A stretch of 64,000 bases of DNA. It comes from Saprospiraceae bacterium (GTDB lineage Bacteria > Bacteroidota > Bacteroidia > Chitinophagales > Saprospiraceae). The notes under the pieces are model-generated. The model was not told the origin of the DNA, did no database searches, and saw only the letters and a list, made by a program, of their open reading frames with translations. The position numbers and the translations under genes are program-made. Position 1 is the stretch's first letter, and every line of letters begins with the position of its first letter. Below, in pieces: positions 37,301 to 45,437 of the stretch. Location: assembly GCA_028285085.1 (NCBI GenBank), contig JANQQI010000139.1, positions 52,129 through 116,128 on the forward strand, read 5' to 3'.

Positions 37301-39853
37301 GATCCTAATAACCTTAACCTTACTGGTGATGTCACCGACGAAGCGGATAATTGTGATAGCGGCGTGATGGATGGCGGCCCACGCGAAGCAACTTTCCAAG
37401 ACATTGTAGCCACTAATGCTTGCGAAGATATTATTACACGTACCTGGACTTTGACCGACGAATGTGGTAATACTAATGAACAAACTCAGATCATCACCAT
37501 CGAATACGACATACCGATGGCGGCCATTGCCGGTAACGATTTACTTTGCCCCGGCGATACGGCGGTGATTAGCTTTGCGCTCGCCGGAAATGGGATAGGG
37601 TTCAATGTGATTTATACCGATGGGTTAACAAACTTTAGTTTGCCCAATATTATTGATGGTCATACAGTTGAAGTTTATCCAACTGCGCCTACAAATTACA
37701 CTTTAGTTGAAGTGATCGATCTGGCACGCCCAGATTGCCCGGCAACGCTCAGCGGGCAGGCGGACATCGACGTATTTGATGCGCCCGTTGTATCCAGTTT
37801 TGTGGAAGAATGCAATGAATTGAACTCCCATTATGTGGTAAGTTTTCAAATCACCGGAGGCAACCCAGCGGCTTATAGTGTAACCGGTGATAACGGAAAT
37901 CTCGGTGGAGGCTTCTTTGCGAGTGATCCCATTGAGCGAGATTCGTCGTATATCTTCATCATTCAGGATGATAGCGGCTGCGATCCGATTGTGATTACCG
38001 GGAGTTATGATTGTACCTGTATTACCGAAGCAGGAAGTATTTTACAAAATGAGCTGATTGTGTGTGGAGAGGAAGTACTGGATGTTGAAAATAATTCTTT
38101 CAATCTGGACGGAAATGATGTTTTACTCTATCTACTGCATACCGGAGATGAGAATAATATCGGACCGGTAGTCGCGACCTACTCTAATCCTAATATCAGT
38201 TTTTCAAATGGTCTAAATTACGGTACGACCTACTATCTGACCGCGGTAGCGGGAACAGAAGACGGTATCGGTGGGATTAATTTCAATGATGCTTGTTTAT
38301 CAACTAGTGTCGGGGTGCCCATCATGTTTTACGAGCCGCCAGTGGCTACAGTTCAATCCGTTGATGGTTTTGAAATAGATTGCAATATGCCCGCTTTGGT
38401 CTTTAACGGTGTAGAAGGATCTAACCCCATACAAACCGTGACTTACGAATGGCAGGATGAAAATGGTGCAACGATTAGTACCTTGCCGGATGCCTCTTTG
38501 TCATTATCGGGAGCCTACCTTTTGATCATGACAAATACCAATAGTTGTCGGGACACCGCGATTTTTAATCTCACTGAAGACTTTGTGAGTCCTGAGGCAC
38601 AAATTGCCAATCCACCTTTGATGACCTGCTATAACGATGAAGTAGAGCTCAATGCGCAAGGCTCATCAACGGGTTTTACCTTTAGTTATCAATGGTCAGG
38701 CGGTAACATTATCAACGGCGCGACGACCTTGACCCCGACCGTTGGCGCTACCGGAACTTATCAATTGATTGTTTTAGACAATCAAAATGGTTGCACAGCT
38801 CAGGCTTCTGTGAATGTTGAAGGAGACAACTTACCCCCCAGTGTTGATGCCGGAGAGGCCTTGCAGTTGGATTGCCAAGTAGAGTCGCTTAGCTTAAATG
38901 GTAGCTTCACGGCTCCCACCAACAATGTAAGCATCCAGTGGGTGAGCCCCAATGGTAATATTCTTAGCGGTGCTAATAGCTTAACTCCTTTGGTGAACAC
39001 CACCGGGAATTATACTTTGCAAGTAACCAATTTGGATAATGGCTGCATGGGCAGTGATCTCACCGAAGTGGTTGAACCACCCGATATTCCACAGGATATT
39101 GTGTATGATTTTTCTGATCCTGACTGTTACGGAGAGGAAAGTGGGAGCATCAATATCATATCTATCGTCGGTGGGGTAGGGCCATATACTTATTCCGTTG
39201 ATGGTTTCTACAGCGGCGATACATTGATCAACAACCTCGGAGCGGGCACCTATGGTCTGAGCGTGCTCGACGCGAATGGTTGTACTTTCGAAACGCCGGT
39301 CACGCTGATGGAGCCCGATGAATTCCTGGTGGAACTGGGGCCTAGCCAACAAATTCTTTTGGGCGATAGTATTTTGCTGGAGGCTCTGTCTGCCCAGTTC
39401 ATTGCGGATATTAGTTGGGCCGGAGGCGCCACGGTACCTTGTGATAGCTGTACGCAGGTCTTCGTACAGCCTACAAATAGCACTTCTTATGCCGTGGTGG
39501 CGGAGAACCTAGCTGGCTGTATTGCTCGTGATGCTGTGAATATCTCTGTACTGAAAGACCGTAATATTTACATTCCGACGGCCTTCAGCCCGGATGGAGA
39601 CGGTATGAACGACTTTTTTGCGATCTACAGTGATCAATCCGTGGAAACCATCGAGGTGTTTCGGGTTTACAATCGCTGGGGCGCCTTAGTTTACGAGGCA
39701 CGTGATATGTTGCCAAACGCCGAGCCGGAAGGCTGGGATGGTTCTTTCAAAGGAGAGAAAGTCGACGAGGGCGTTTACATTTTTTACGCTGAAATTGTCT
39801 TCACAGATGGTTGGCGAGAGATTTATAATGGCGATGTGACCTTATTACGCTAG
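34364..39853 (+). CDS. Large T9SS type B surface protein with seven-fold propeller and CHU_C tail
   Basis: 1829 residues. Signal peptide ~1-30 (ending SLSAQP). Residues ~32-465 are seven repeats of about 57-65 residues (LWDRTYGGDSTD, QTSDGGYLLGG, WWVVKIDANGD), which fits a seven-bladed propeller. Then come Ig-like units with paired Cys (VCPGDLVEISA, ICAGDIITLDAENPGSTYAW, ICAGESVTLVA), two HYR-like units (~760-1060; PTFTVPAAITL), several beta domains with Cys, and one SprB repeat (~1580-1660; SDPDCYGEESGSINI). The C-terminus is the gliding-motility CHU_C domain: NIYIPTAFSPDGDGMNDFF, VYNRWGALVYE, GWDGSFKGEKVDEGVYIFYA. It marks export by T9SS and attachment at the surface. The likely role is adhesion or binding; no enzyme motif is seen. 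Confidence 0.9.
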   Translation: MSISYPKLSHLALMLVCTSIAIFSTTSLSAQPIKEWDRGYGGSGWENCNYVQQTSDLGYILGGNTTSGISGDITEATRDDGSLPWAWYNTSDFWILRTDANGDVLWDARFGGNRMDILWGLVESTDGGYLLGGQSISDLSGDKTEASRGDFDYWIVKTDANGDYLWDRTYGGDSTDILNTLIQTSDGGYLLGGWSISSGWTPADSTGEKSGAVRGGFDWWVVKIDANGDIEWEQTYGGDGDERLNDMFQTADGGYVLGGGTGSNISGEVTEPSRGSTDFWILRIDADGNILDEIRYGGDEADELNEIIPTSDGGLFMGGSSLTLNVSGDKTDPGYGSFDWWVLKTDAIGTIEWQHTFGSDDMENVYSVSQNSVDHFLLGGFSRSADGNDVTDAPKGGFDFWMMYLDPSGAKLWDRRFGGDADDVMENLFQTNDGGYLLTGHSSTDVDQDKSDPSNGLNDFWVIKTQCNVSVELADTIVCPGDLVEISAYDPNCLDCVYSWGDDPNNTDSVRVVSTLTDVIYSVTLTDGVGCQKSDDINITLADVPEVELGPDQQICAGDIITLDAENPGSTYAWNTTSVDQTITVDTTGLYAVTVTAPSTCAVTDSIFVVENPLPVVDLGADTTICAGESVTLVAGFPGMDYNWNVSPLNQPSITVSNTGLVTVEVTDGNNCSATDQIDVQVIPLPATVDAQIPDPGPYCPGSDVDIIIENAALGITYQLFDGNDTLAGSALGNGGNISLNTGALLNSTSFSVIASTSLTCADTFNTQLDVQIGDIELPVLECPPGALITLEDNDCDPTLTTGAPVTMSDNCGVENLTYALSGATNADSPLSGINDAGDEVYEIGLTTVTYTATDTAGNTSQCNFTVEVIDMSLPLMGTAASDLTVECDGAGNLAEFNNWLASNAGATAFDACSNVTWTTDPINPLPADGCGESGSVTVTFIASDDGGNSIFTSATFTIQDTQAPTFTVPAAITLTPADDPNNLNLTGDVTDEADNCDSGVMDGGPREATFQDIVATNACEDIITRTWTLTDECGNTNEQTQIITIEYDIPMAAIAGNDLLCPGDTAVISFALAGNGIGFNVIYTDGLTNFSLPNIIDGHTVEVYPTAPTNYTLVEVIDLARPDCPATLSGQADIDVFDAPVVSSFVEECNELNSHYVVSFQITGGNPAAYSVTGDNGNLGGGFFASDPIERDSSYIFIIQDDSGCDPIVITGSYDCTCITEAGSILQNELIVCGEEVLDVENNSFNLDGNDVLLYLLHTGDENNIGPVVATYSNPNISFSNGLNYGTTYYLTAVAGTEDGIGGINFNDACLSTSVGVPIMFYEPPVATVQSVDGFEIDCNMPALVFNGVEGSNPIQTVTYEWQDENGATISTLPDASLSLSGAYLLIMTNTNSCRDTAIFNLTEDFVSPEAQIANPPLMTCYNDEVELNAQGSSTGFTFSYQWSGGNIINGATTLTPTVGATGTYQLIVLDNQNGCTAQASVNVEGDNLPPSVDAGEALQLDCQVESLSLNGSFTAPTNNVSIQWVSPNGNILSGANSLTPLVNTTGNYTLQVTNLDNGCMGSDLTEVVEPPDIPQDIVYDFSDPDCYGEESGSINIISIVGGVGPYTYSVDGFYSGDTLINNLGAGTYGLSVLDANGCTFETPVTLMEPDEFLVELGPSQQILLGDSILLEALSAQFIADISWAGGATVPCDSCTQVFVQPTNSTSYAVVAENLAGCIARDAVNISVLKDRNIYIPTAFSPDGDGMNDFFAIYSDQSVETIEVFRVYNRWGALVYEARDMLPNAEPEGWDGSFKGEKVDEGVYIFYAEIVFTDGWREIYNGDVTLLR
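34460..35765 (+). repeat. Seven propeller-blade repeats
   Basis: Seven protein repeats share W-[DE]-x-x-[YF]-G-G, a loop with D/E, then Q-T-x-D-G-G-Y-x-L-G-G, then a W[WI][VI][VL]K-D-ANG strand. Copy six is degenerate (FGSDDMENVY; SVDHFLLGG). DNA identity is low, so the copies are old. Confidence 0.75.
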
Positions 39854-39876
39854 AGCGGTAGGAATGAAAATAAAAA

Positions 39877-39910
39877 GACGGAATCTCCAAGCTGGAGATC
39901 CGCTCTTTTT
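39877..39910. terminator. Bidirectional terminator
   Basis: GGAATCTCCA-AGC-TGGAGATCC forms a stem with one bulge. It is preceded by AAAAAGAC and followed by GCTCTTTTT, so it can end both the CHU_C gene and the convergent lipoprotein gene. Confidence 0.8.
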
Positions 39911-39929
39911 GTTTATTCTAAAGTCAAAG

Positions 39930-40568
39930 TTAGTTGCCGTTCGTAGCACCTGGCTCAACACCGACAGAATCAGCCTGAGCTTGCATCGCCGCTTCGAAAA
40001 GGGCCATGATATATTCGTTTTCGCGGTGGACTTTCAAGATGCCTTCTCCAAATGAATTGTTCGCTTCGGTTTGGATGGTTTCGGGTGCTTTTTCGGTCAC
40101 ACCGATTTCCCAAATCTGTTTGATCATCAAATCGCCTTCAATTTTCTTGAAGTGACCTTCCAGAGGAAAGCCCATTACTTCGATCGTTGTTTTTGGCAAT
40201 TTATGGCCCATCATATTCTCTGCTTTATCGCCGAGTGCTTCGATCATTGCTGAAGCTGTTTCGGGGCCATACCAGATCTCTTCTACGATATAGTTAGAAC
40301 GACTGGGGTTGAACAGGAAGTCACCCTTAGCGGCCATATCGATCTCTACTGCGTCCTCCTCGCCAATTTTGACCTGATGCTTACCAGAGGCCAATACGAT
40401 TTGCATATTTTGCTGAGGTTGGATTTCAAAAGCTTGTGCGCCTTCGGTACCTTCATCAAAAGAAAGGGCGATGGCAGCGTCAGTTGGATTGTCAATTTCC
40501 AGAATCTTATTGTTGTCTCCACAGCTTGACACCAACAGCAATAACATGCTGAATAAAAAAAATCTCAT
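39930..40568 (-). CDS. Lipoprotein of unknown function
   Basis: 212 residues. Lipobox LLLVSSCGDNN with Cys near residue 16. The next ~85 residues look like a beta-sandwich (ILEIDNPTDAAIALSFDEG, FEIQPQQNMQIVLASGKHQV) of the kind that follows many Bacteroidota lipoprotein signals. The C-terminal half has helical, acidic stretches and ends in an unstructured tail. No catalytic motif. It is monocistronic, sharing a terminator with the CHU_C gene. Confidence 0.7.
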   Translation of the reverse strand: MRFFLFSMLLLLVSSCGDNNKILEIDNPTDAAIALSFDEGTEGAQAFEIQPQQNMQIVLASGKHQVKIGEEDAVEIDMAAKGDFLFNPSRSNYIVEEIWYGPETASAMIEALGDKAENMMGHKLPKTTIEVMGFPLEGHFKKIEGDLMIKQIWEIGVTEKAPETIQTEANNSFGEGILKVHRENEYIMALFEAAMQAQADSVGVEPGATNGN

Positions 40569-40772
40569 GATTTTGTGTTTTAGTTTATAAATTTAATAGT
40601 GAGTAGATACTACATTGCATAGCTCAAGGCTATCTGTAGTGTAATTGAAACAGTCTGAAATGTTAGAGAAAATGGTCCCGGTGAGCTTTGGACCACCAGT
40701 AGGAAGATCAATTCCAATAACAAATAGGCCTGCAAGGTACGCTTTTTCTTGATTTCTACCCAAAATACCCCA

Positions 40773-41687
40773 ATGATCGATCGACCCGATAATATCAATG
40801 TTTTCATCTTATACGCCGAGGAGGATGGTGGATTGAAAAATGAACTTGAGAATCACTTGAGTTCATTGCACCGTCATGGCTACATCGATGTGTGGCACGA
40901 AGGTTTAGTTCTGCCGGGGCAGGATAAAGATGCGGTGGTCAGTGCTTATCTACGCAAAGCTCATATCATTTTGCTGCTGGTCAGCGCTAACTTTTTGTCT
41001 CCCGATTGCTACAGCAAATACGAAGAGGATTTGCGACATGCCTACGAGCGACAGAAGCAGGGGAAGGTCAAAATTATCCCGGTGATTTTGCGCCATTGTG
41101 TATGGCAACTTGACTTATTGGCAAGCCTGACTCCTCTGCCAAAAGATGGGCATCCCGTCCATAGTCGACACTGGTCTAACCCGGATATGGCTTTCGAAAA
41201 TATTACTCGTGGTTTGAGAGAGGCGGCCGATGAATTGAGCGGTAAGCGCAAAGCGCCCTCCGGTCCGCCACCTTTGAAATCCCGACCAGCGCCTCAAGCC
41301 GCAAAACCCGGTCCAGACCACGTCGCTGCCCAAAAGTTGATTAACCATCTTTTCGATCTCATGTACCGTTTCGAACCTAATATGGGGGCGCAGATGGCCA
41401 TTTCGCTGGTGCACGATAGCCTGATTGAGCGGGGTGAACTGGCCTCTAATTTTAAGCAGTACAATTTTTGGCGGGCCTACGAAAAACTAGACCGCTATCA
41501 CTTCCCAATCGCGATTCATACCCAAAAGCCAAGTGGACGAACTTACATCGGCAATCCACAGCAAAAAGGCGAAGAGTGGATTTATACACTCCATAAAATT
41601 GACGATTTAGGTGGGATCCCCGGCCAAATTCGTATCTTTTTCGCCCGGCAAGGTGGCTTGCCAAAAATAACTGGTATTAGTCTGTAA
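40773..41687 (+). CDS. TIR-domain protein with unassigned C-terminal domain
   Basis: 304 residues from the ATG at 40773 (a TTG eight codons upstream is less likely). Residues ~8-155 are a TIR domain of the bacterial TIR_2 type: NVFILYAEEDGGLKNELENHL, YIDVWHEGLVLPGQ, AHIILLLVSANFLSPDCYS, then KYEEDLRHAYER with the candidate catalytic Glu, and KIIPVILRHCVW. Such domains often cleave NAD or make NAD-derived signals. A Pro-rich linker (PSGPPPLKSRPAPQAAKPGP) leads to a ~105-residue C-terminal domain with helices first (AAQKLINHLFDLMYRFEPN) and strands last (GEEWIYTLHKI, GQIRIFFARQGG), which I cannot assign. No signal peptide. It ends ten bases before the peptidase-like gene, so they form a pair. 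Confidence 0.82.
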   Translation: MIDRPDNINVFILYAEEDGGLKNELENHLSSLHRHGYIDVWHEGLVLPGQDKDAVVSAYLRKAHIILLLVSANFLSPDCYSKYEEDLRHAYERQKQGKVKIIPVILRHCVWQLDLLASLTPLPKDGHPVHSRHWSNPDMAFENITRGLREAADELSGKRKAPSGPPPLKSRPAPQAAKPGPDHVAAQKLINHLFDLMYRFEPNMGAQMAISLVHDSLIERGELASNFKQYNFWRAYEKLDRYHFPIAIHTQKPSGRTYIGNPQQKGEEWIYTLHKIDDLGGIPGQIRIFFARQGGLPKITGISL

Positions 41688-41697
41688 AATAACTCAC

Positions 41698-42636
41698 ATG
41701 GCCCGAGAAATACTCTATAATCTAGATCCCCGAGAATACGAGCATCCCTTTGACAAACGTGCCCTGGACGCTTTGCACAACACTAAAGGCCTGGATACCT
41801 TGGTCAAGAAGTTCTACGAATACGGTGTCGAAAGGATTTTTACCATCAACCTGACCGGCAGCAATCTACGGGTAACGTCGAGTAGCTTTCCGAGAATTCA
41901 TGAGTTGTTTCAGGAAGCCCGCACGATTTTGAACTTACCGATTACGCCCGACTTGTATATTCACCGCAGCGATGAGTTGCAGGGTTTTACGACTGGCGTC
42001 GATCGCCCGATTGTTGCCATTAGTAGTGCCTCGATTGATCAGTTTACGGATGAAGAGCTGTTGTTTATTATGGGGCGGGAAATTGGTCATATCAAGAGCC
42101 GCCATGTCCTTTATTATGAGATAGGAACCATCCTGCCGTTGATGAGTGAAATTTTGGCGGGCGCCACCTTAGGGTTGAGCCAGCTATTTTCGGTCGGCCT
42201 CCAGATTGCATTATTACAATGGCAACGGATGTCAGAGTATACGGCCGACCGAGCGGGGCTATTAGCCTGCCAGGACGTCGTGGCGGCCACATCGGCGCTG
42301 GCGAAGATTTCGGGTATCCCGGAGAAGTATCAGGAGACCTTCAATATCGATGACTTTGTCACCCAGGCCCGCCAATTCGAAGACTTTGACCGGGGAAATT
42401 ATAATCGCGTCTTAAAGTATCTCAGTCTAATGACTGGTGACCAGACCTGGAGTGTTGGTCGCGCAAGTGAGCTATACAAATGGATTGATCAGGGACATTA
42501 CAAAGCTGTTTCTGAGCGCAACACGGATCGCAATGCTCCACCTCCTTTGCAGTTTTGCGGCAATTGCCAGTACCGTTTGCTAATTCCGGTGGCGATCTGC
42601 CCACGTTGTGGAGAGTCGACGGATTTGTTGGTGTGA
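41698..42636 (+). CDS. M48-like peptidase homologue with RExxH and zinc ribbon
   Basis: 312 residues. The central part resembles M48 (HtpX/Ste24-type) metallopeptidases: DLYIHRSDELQGFTTG, FTDEELLFIMGREIGHIKSRH, and the third-ligand region YTADRAGLLAC. In active enzymes the motif is HExxH; here the first His is Arg (CGG), two base changes from a His codon, so this is not a simple sequencing slip. A membrane-like hydrophobic stretch follows (~138-170; ILPLMSEILAGATLGLSQL). The C-terminus is a zinc ribbon (CGNCQYRLLIPVAICPRCG). It follows the TIR gene by ten bases, so it may be an effector or sensor working with it. Activity is doubtful. Confidence 0.75.
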   Translation: MAREILYNLDPREYEHPFDKRALDALHNTKGLDTLVKKFYEYGVERIFTINLTGSNLRVTSSSFPRIHELFQEARTILNLPITPDLYIHRSDELQGFTTGVDRPIVAISSASIDQFTDEELLFIMGREIGHIKSRHVLYYEIGTILPLMSEILAGATLGLSQLFSVGLQIALLQWQRMSEYTADRAGLLACQDVVAATSALAKISGIPEKYQETFNIDDFVTQARQFEDFDRGNYNRVLKYLSLMTGDQTWSVGRASELYKWIDQGHYKAVSERNTDRNAPPPLQFCGNCQYRLLIPVAICPRCGESTDLLV

Positions 42637-43107
42637 TTGATTTGTACGGGCAGGTTTAGAGGAAGTGAATTTCTATTTCAATATAACGCTCAAATAAGAT
42701 TGTAGGACCACAAGTTGGCTTTAAGTTGTTGTTTAGCAACAAACTATGAATAATGAATTTTCAATGTGTAAATAATGACTATTGAAAGGCCATTTAGGTA
42801 CTGTCCAGCACTAGTTTTGACTTTATGCATCCACTTTCTACTTCTTCATCTTTTTAAAAAATCAATACACGCAAAAAGAGTATTCCCTAGCAGAGCAATC
42901 AATTCCAATTGAACTCCCTCCAATCAAAATTTGTAACCTTATCCTTTGTCTTCCGTAGAAGAGGGGCAAATCAGTAAAACAAAATGATTTTACTCGATTA
43001 CCGCTCCACATAGAAACTCTCAATCAAGATTTCTCCTGCTCTCATTGATCATTGTGTTGTACACCGCACGTACCCTACTTTTATTTCACTTCTAAAATGT
43101 TTTTATC
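42637..43107. other. Intergenic region, no gene seen
   Basis: About 470 AT-rich bases with stop codons in all frames. TAGTTTTG at 42812-42819 fits TAnnTTTG but has no partner at the right distance. The promoter for the beta-helix gene should lie here. Confidence 0.45.
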
Positions 43108-44859
43108 ATGGAGAATCACGATTGCTGTGGCTGTATCGATGCAGCTAGTTTTGGCTTAGTTGCCAATGACAGTATGGTAGACAATAGCACGGCATTGCAA
43201 AATGCCTTAGCTGCTGCGGCACCACTGGCGGAGAAAGTATGCTTGCCGGCTGGTGTTTACTACTACGGAACGACCCTTAATATTCCTGCTGGGGTGACCA
43301 TTATTGGCGTCGGCGCCGGTAAAGATCCACTGAATACCTCCCCCGTTACGGGTTCAGTGCTGGCTTACACAGGAGATAAATGGGCGATTGAATTTCAAGG
43401 AAGCGCAGGAGGTTTGCGCGACTTGGCGATTGACGATAAAAGTGGCGTAGGGGCTAAAGCCAACGGCGCTTTGCGGATTCTGGCTAGTAGTGCGCTGGTG
43501 GAAGACATCAAAGTATCCAATGTACTGCTGATGAGTTTTATTGAAGGTACAGCCTTGAAACTCGAGGCAGTCAATGCTGGGGGGATTCCCTACGCCTTGT
43601 TTACTGGCTTGCGGATTCGTAATGCTAAAATCGGGATTCATATTTTTGAAGACGAGACTTCCTTTACCAACTCTAATCGCTTTCTGTCCGGGGTGATTTC
43701 TGGCGGTGCTTTTGAAACGGCATTGCTGGTCGATGGAGGGAATAATAACGTCTTTTGGGGGCAAGTGATTGAGCCGGGCCAATCGACTAATGGACACATC
43801 ATTGTGAATGCTGGCGCCATTACGATGCACGAATTGCGCTTGGAAGGCAACCAACAACCAGCGGGAGTACCTTTGATACAATTTGCGAGAGATACCCGGG
43901 GGTCTAAACTCAGTGGGTTCTCTGAAGGCAAGGGCTTGATTGATCTGGGAGACAACTATGTCGATATGCGTTCGAACTCGATTGATTTCAATAATCCAGG
44001 CTACAATCAGTTTTTTAACGGACCTTTGCAAGGAATCGATGCCACAGCTTTGGATATTCCTTACTGGGAAATCACCAATACGACCGATGTCACCATCGAA
44101 TCGATTGTCCCTGCTGTACTGCCCGGCCATCAAGTGCTGCGCATCATCGTTCCAGCAGGCCTGGTCACTCAATTTCGGCCTATCGCCCGTTATCGCCCCC
44201 AAATTTTGGAAACGGAGACCTATTATCAGGCGAGTGTGGGCGGATATATTCGGGTCAACTACGGTGGCGAAAATGCCAAAGTCTTAGTCACTCATCAACC
44301 ATTAGATGATCCCCAGCCTTTGGTCTCCTCCTATCCACATCCCGGAGATGGGCAATGGCATTTTATCGGTTTGACGGCGAATATTCTGGGCTCAAAGATT
44401 GCAGTTCCTCAATTCTTCATCGACAACGGTTCTAATCCCAATAGTTTAACGGTGGATATCACTACGCCGACTTATACTTTTGGCTTGCAGTCTTTACCAC
44501 AACTCGAGTCGGCGCCGATTACTGCTGCCGGTGGGATAATCAATGGTCGCTTGTCGACCGCTTTGGGCAATATTACCGCTGATAATTATTTGTCGGGGAC
44601 CAACTATGTTGTATTACCCTTAGATGGGAATACTTTTACCGTAACCGGCACACAAGGTATTGCACGGATAAATCATCAGACGGCTGACCAATTGCCAGTA
44701 GGGACGATAATCACCTTGCTATTTGACGAAGCAGGTTTGACGGTGACCAATAGCGTCTACATTGATTTGTACAGTAGCTATGTCTCTCAGGCTGGAAGTT
44801 CGCTGACTTTGGTGAGCAACGCGCTGGGGACCTGGCGAGAGTTGTCGCGGAATTTGTAA
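43108..44859 (+). CDS. Right-handed beta-helix protein (pectate-lyase-3 type), no signal peptide
   Basis: 583 residues. The start MENHDCCGCIDAASFGL has no export signal. Residues ~10-60 carry the opening of pectate-lyase-3/tailspike-type helices: AASFGLVANDSMVDNSTALQ, VCLPAGVYYYGTTLNIPAG. The next ~250 residues are helix coils with many small residues and Asn. The second half (~330-480) is a jelly-roll-like beta region, and the last ~90 residues (TQGIARINHQTADQLPVGT to LGTWRELSRNL) resemble C-terminal parts of phage tail-spike or tail-fibre proteins. Role unknown: polysaccharide binding or cleavage, or part of a contractile or phage-like particle. It stands alone between two TIR loci. Confidence 0.65.
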   Translation: MENHDCCGCIDAASFGLVANDSMVDNSTALQNALAAAAPLAEKVCLPAGVYYYGTTLNIPAGVTIIGVGAGKDPLNTSPVTGSVLAYTGDKWAIEFQGSAGGLRDLAIDDKSGVGAKANGALRILASSALVEDIKVSNVLLMSFIEGTALKLEAVNAGGIPYALFTGLRIRNAKIGIHIFEDETSFTNSNRFLSGVISGGAFETALLVDGGNNNVFWGQVIEPGQSTNGHIIVNAGAITMHELRLEGNQQPAGVPLIQFARDTRGSKLSGFSEGKGLIDLGDNYVDMRSNSIDFNNPGYNQFFNGPLQGIDATALDIPYWEITNTTDVTIESIVPAVLPGHQVLRIIVPAGLVTQFRPIARYRPQILETETYYQASVGGYIRVNYGGENAKVLVTHQPLDDPQPLVSSYPHPGDGQWHFIGLTANILGSKIAVPQFFIDNGSNPNSLTVDITTPTYTFGLQSLPQLESAPITAAGGIINGRLSTALGNITADNYLSGTNYVVLPLDGNTFTVTGTQGIARINHQTADQLPVGTIITLLFDEAGLTVTNSVYIDLYSSYVSQAGSSLTLVSNALGTWRELSRNL

Positions 44860-44864
44860 AATAA

Positions 44865-44898
44865 AAGTCCCGAGCTAAATGATCTTAGCTCGGGACTT
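44865..44898. terminator. Strong bidirectional terminator
   Basis: AAGTCCCGAGCTAA-ATGATC-TTAGCTCGGGACTT is a perfect 14-base-pair stem. It separates the beta-helix gene (+) from the TIR gene (-). TTTTT follows on the + side at 44904-44908. Confidence 0.9.
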
Positions 44899-44922
44899 AT
44901 TGGTTTTTAAACCATTAACTTT

Positions 44923-45399
44923 TTAGGCTTTTGCTTTGCGCTTTTGCGCAGCAGTAATGACTTGCTTAATCCCTGTGACCACGTTGTAGAATGCTTCGTC
45001 CATATCGTCCCACTTGACAACCGGGGTAGCATTACGTGGTAAGGCTTGTAATTTGGCAAATTCCGTTTGGAGCCAATCGCAAGGCTTCAAAATAATGGGC
45101 ACAACGATGGCTTCTCGACTTTCGTGCCGCTCCAATGCCGTCTTAATTTCAACGTCGTAGATATAACGTGAGGCAAGAAAGCGCGGACTAACCAGTAAGA
45201 GGATAATATCGGCTGTATTTAATTCTGATTTAATATCTTCATCCCATTCAGAACCAGCTTGAATATCGCGGTCATTCCAAATCTCGACGGCTTTGTGTCG
45301 CTTGATCATTGCCAAATGGACATCCAGCTCTTCGCGCAATTCTTCATCTTTATGAGCATAAGAGGTAAACACTTTTACGGGTATGTTTGGATCGAACAT
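44923..45399 (-). CDS. Stand-alone TIR-domain protein
   Basis: 158 residues, nearly all one TIR domain: PVKVFTSYAHKDEELREEL, VEIWNDRDIQAGSEW, ADIILLLVSPRFLASRYIY, DVEIKTALERHESREAIVVP with the candidate catalytic Glu, and IILKPCDW. The tail (LQALPRNATPVVKWDD, YNVVTGIKQVI) is shared with the TIR part of the + strand TIR protein at 40773, so the two are homologous. TIR domains of this kind can be NAD-cleaving enzymes. It is the last gene of an operon with a patatin phospholipase and a small membrane protein (gaps 38 and 33 bases) and ends at the shared terminator. Confidence 0.88.
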   Translation of the reverse strand: MFDPNIPVKVFTSYAHKDEELREELDVHLAMIKRHKAVEIWNDRDIQAGSEWDEDIKSELNTADIILLLVSPRFLASRYIYDVEIKTALERHESREAIVVPIILKPCDWLQTEFAKLQALPRNATPVVKWDDMDEAFYNVVTGIKQVITAAQKRKAKA

Positions 45400-45437
45400 G
45401 CTGTATTTTAATTTTTACGGTTTGTTAAGTTGAGTGA

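Noticed and set aside
40773..41687. Thoeris system
   Set aside because: A TIR protein is present but no ThsA-like SLOG or SIR2 partner is nearby.
43108..44859. Prophage remnant
   Set aside because: Only one tail-spike-like gene; no capsid, terminase, integrase or attachment site around it.
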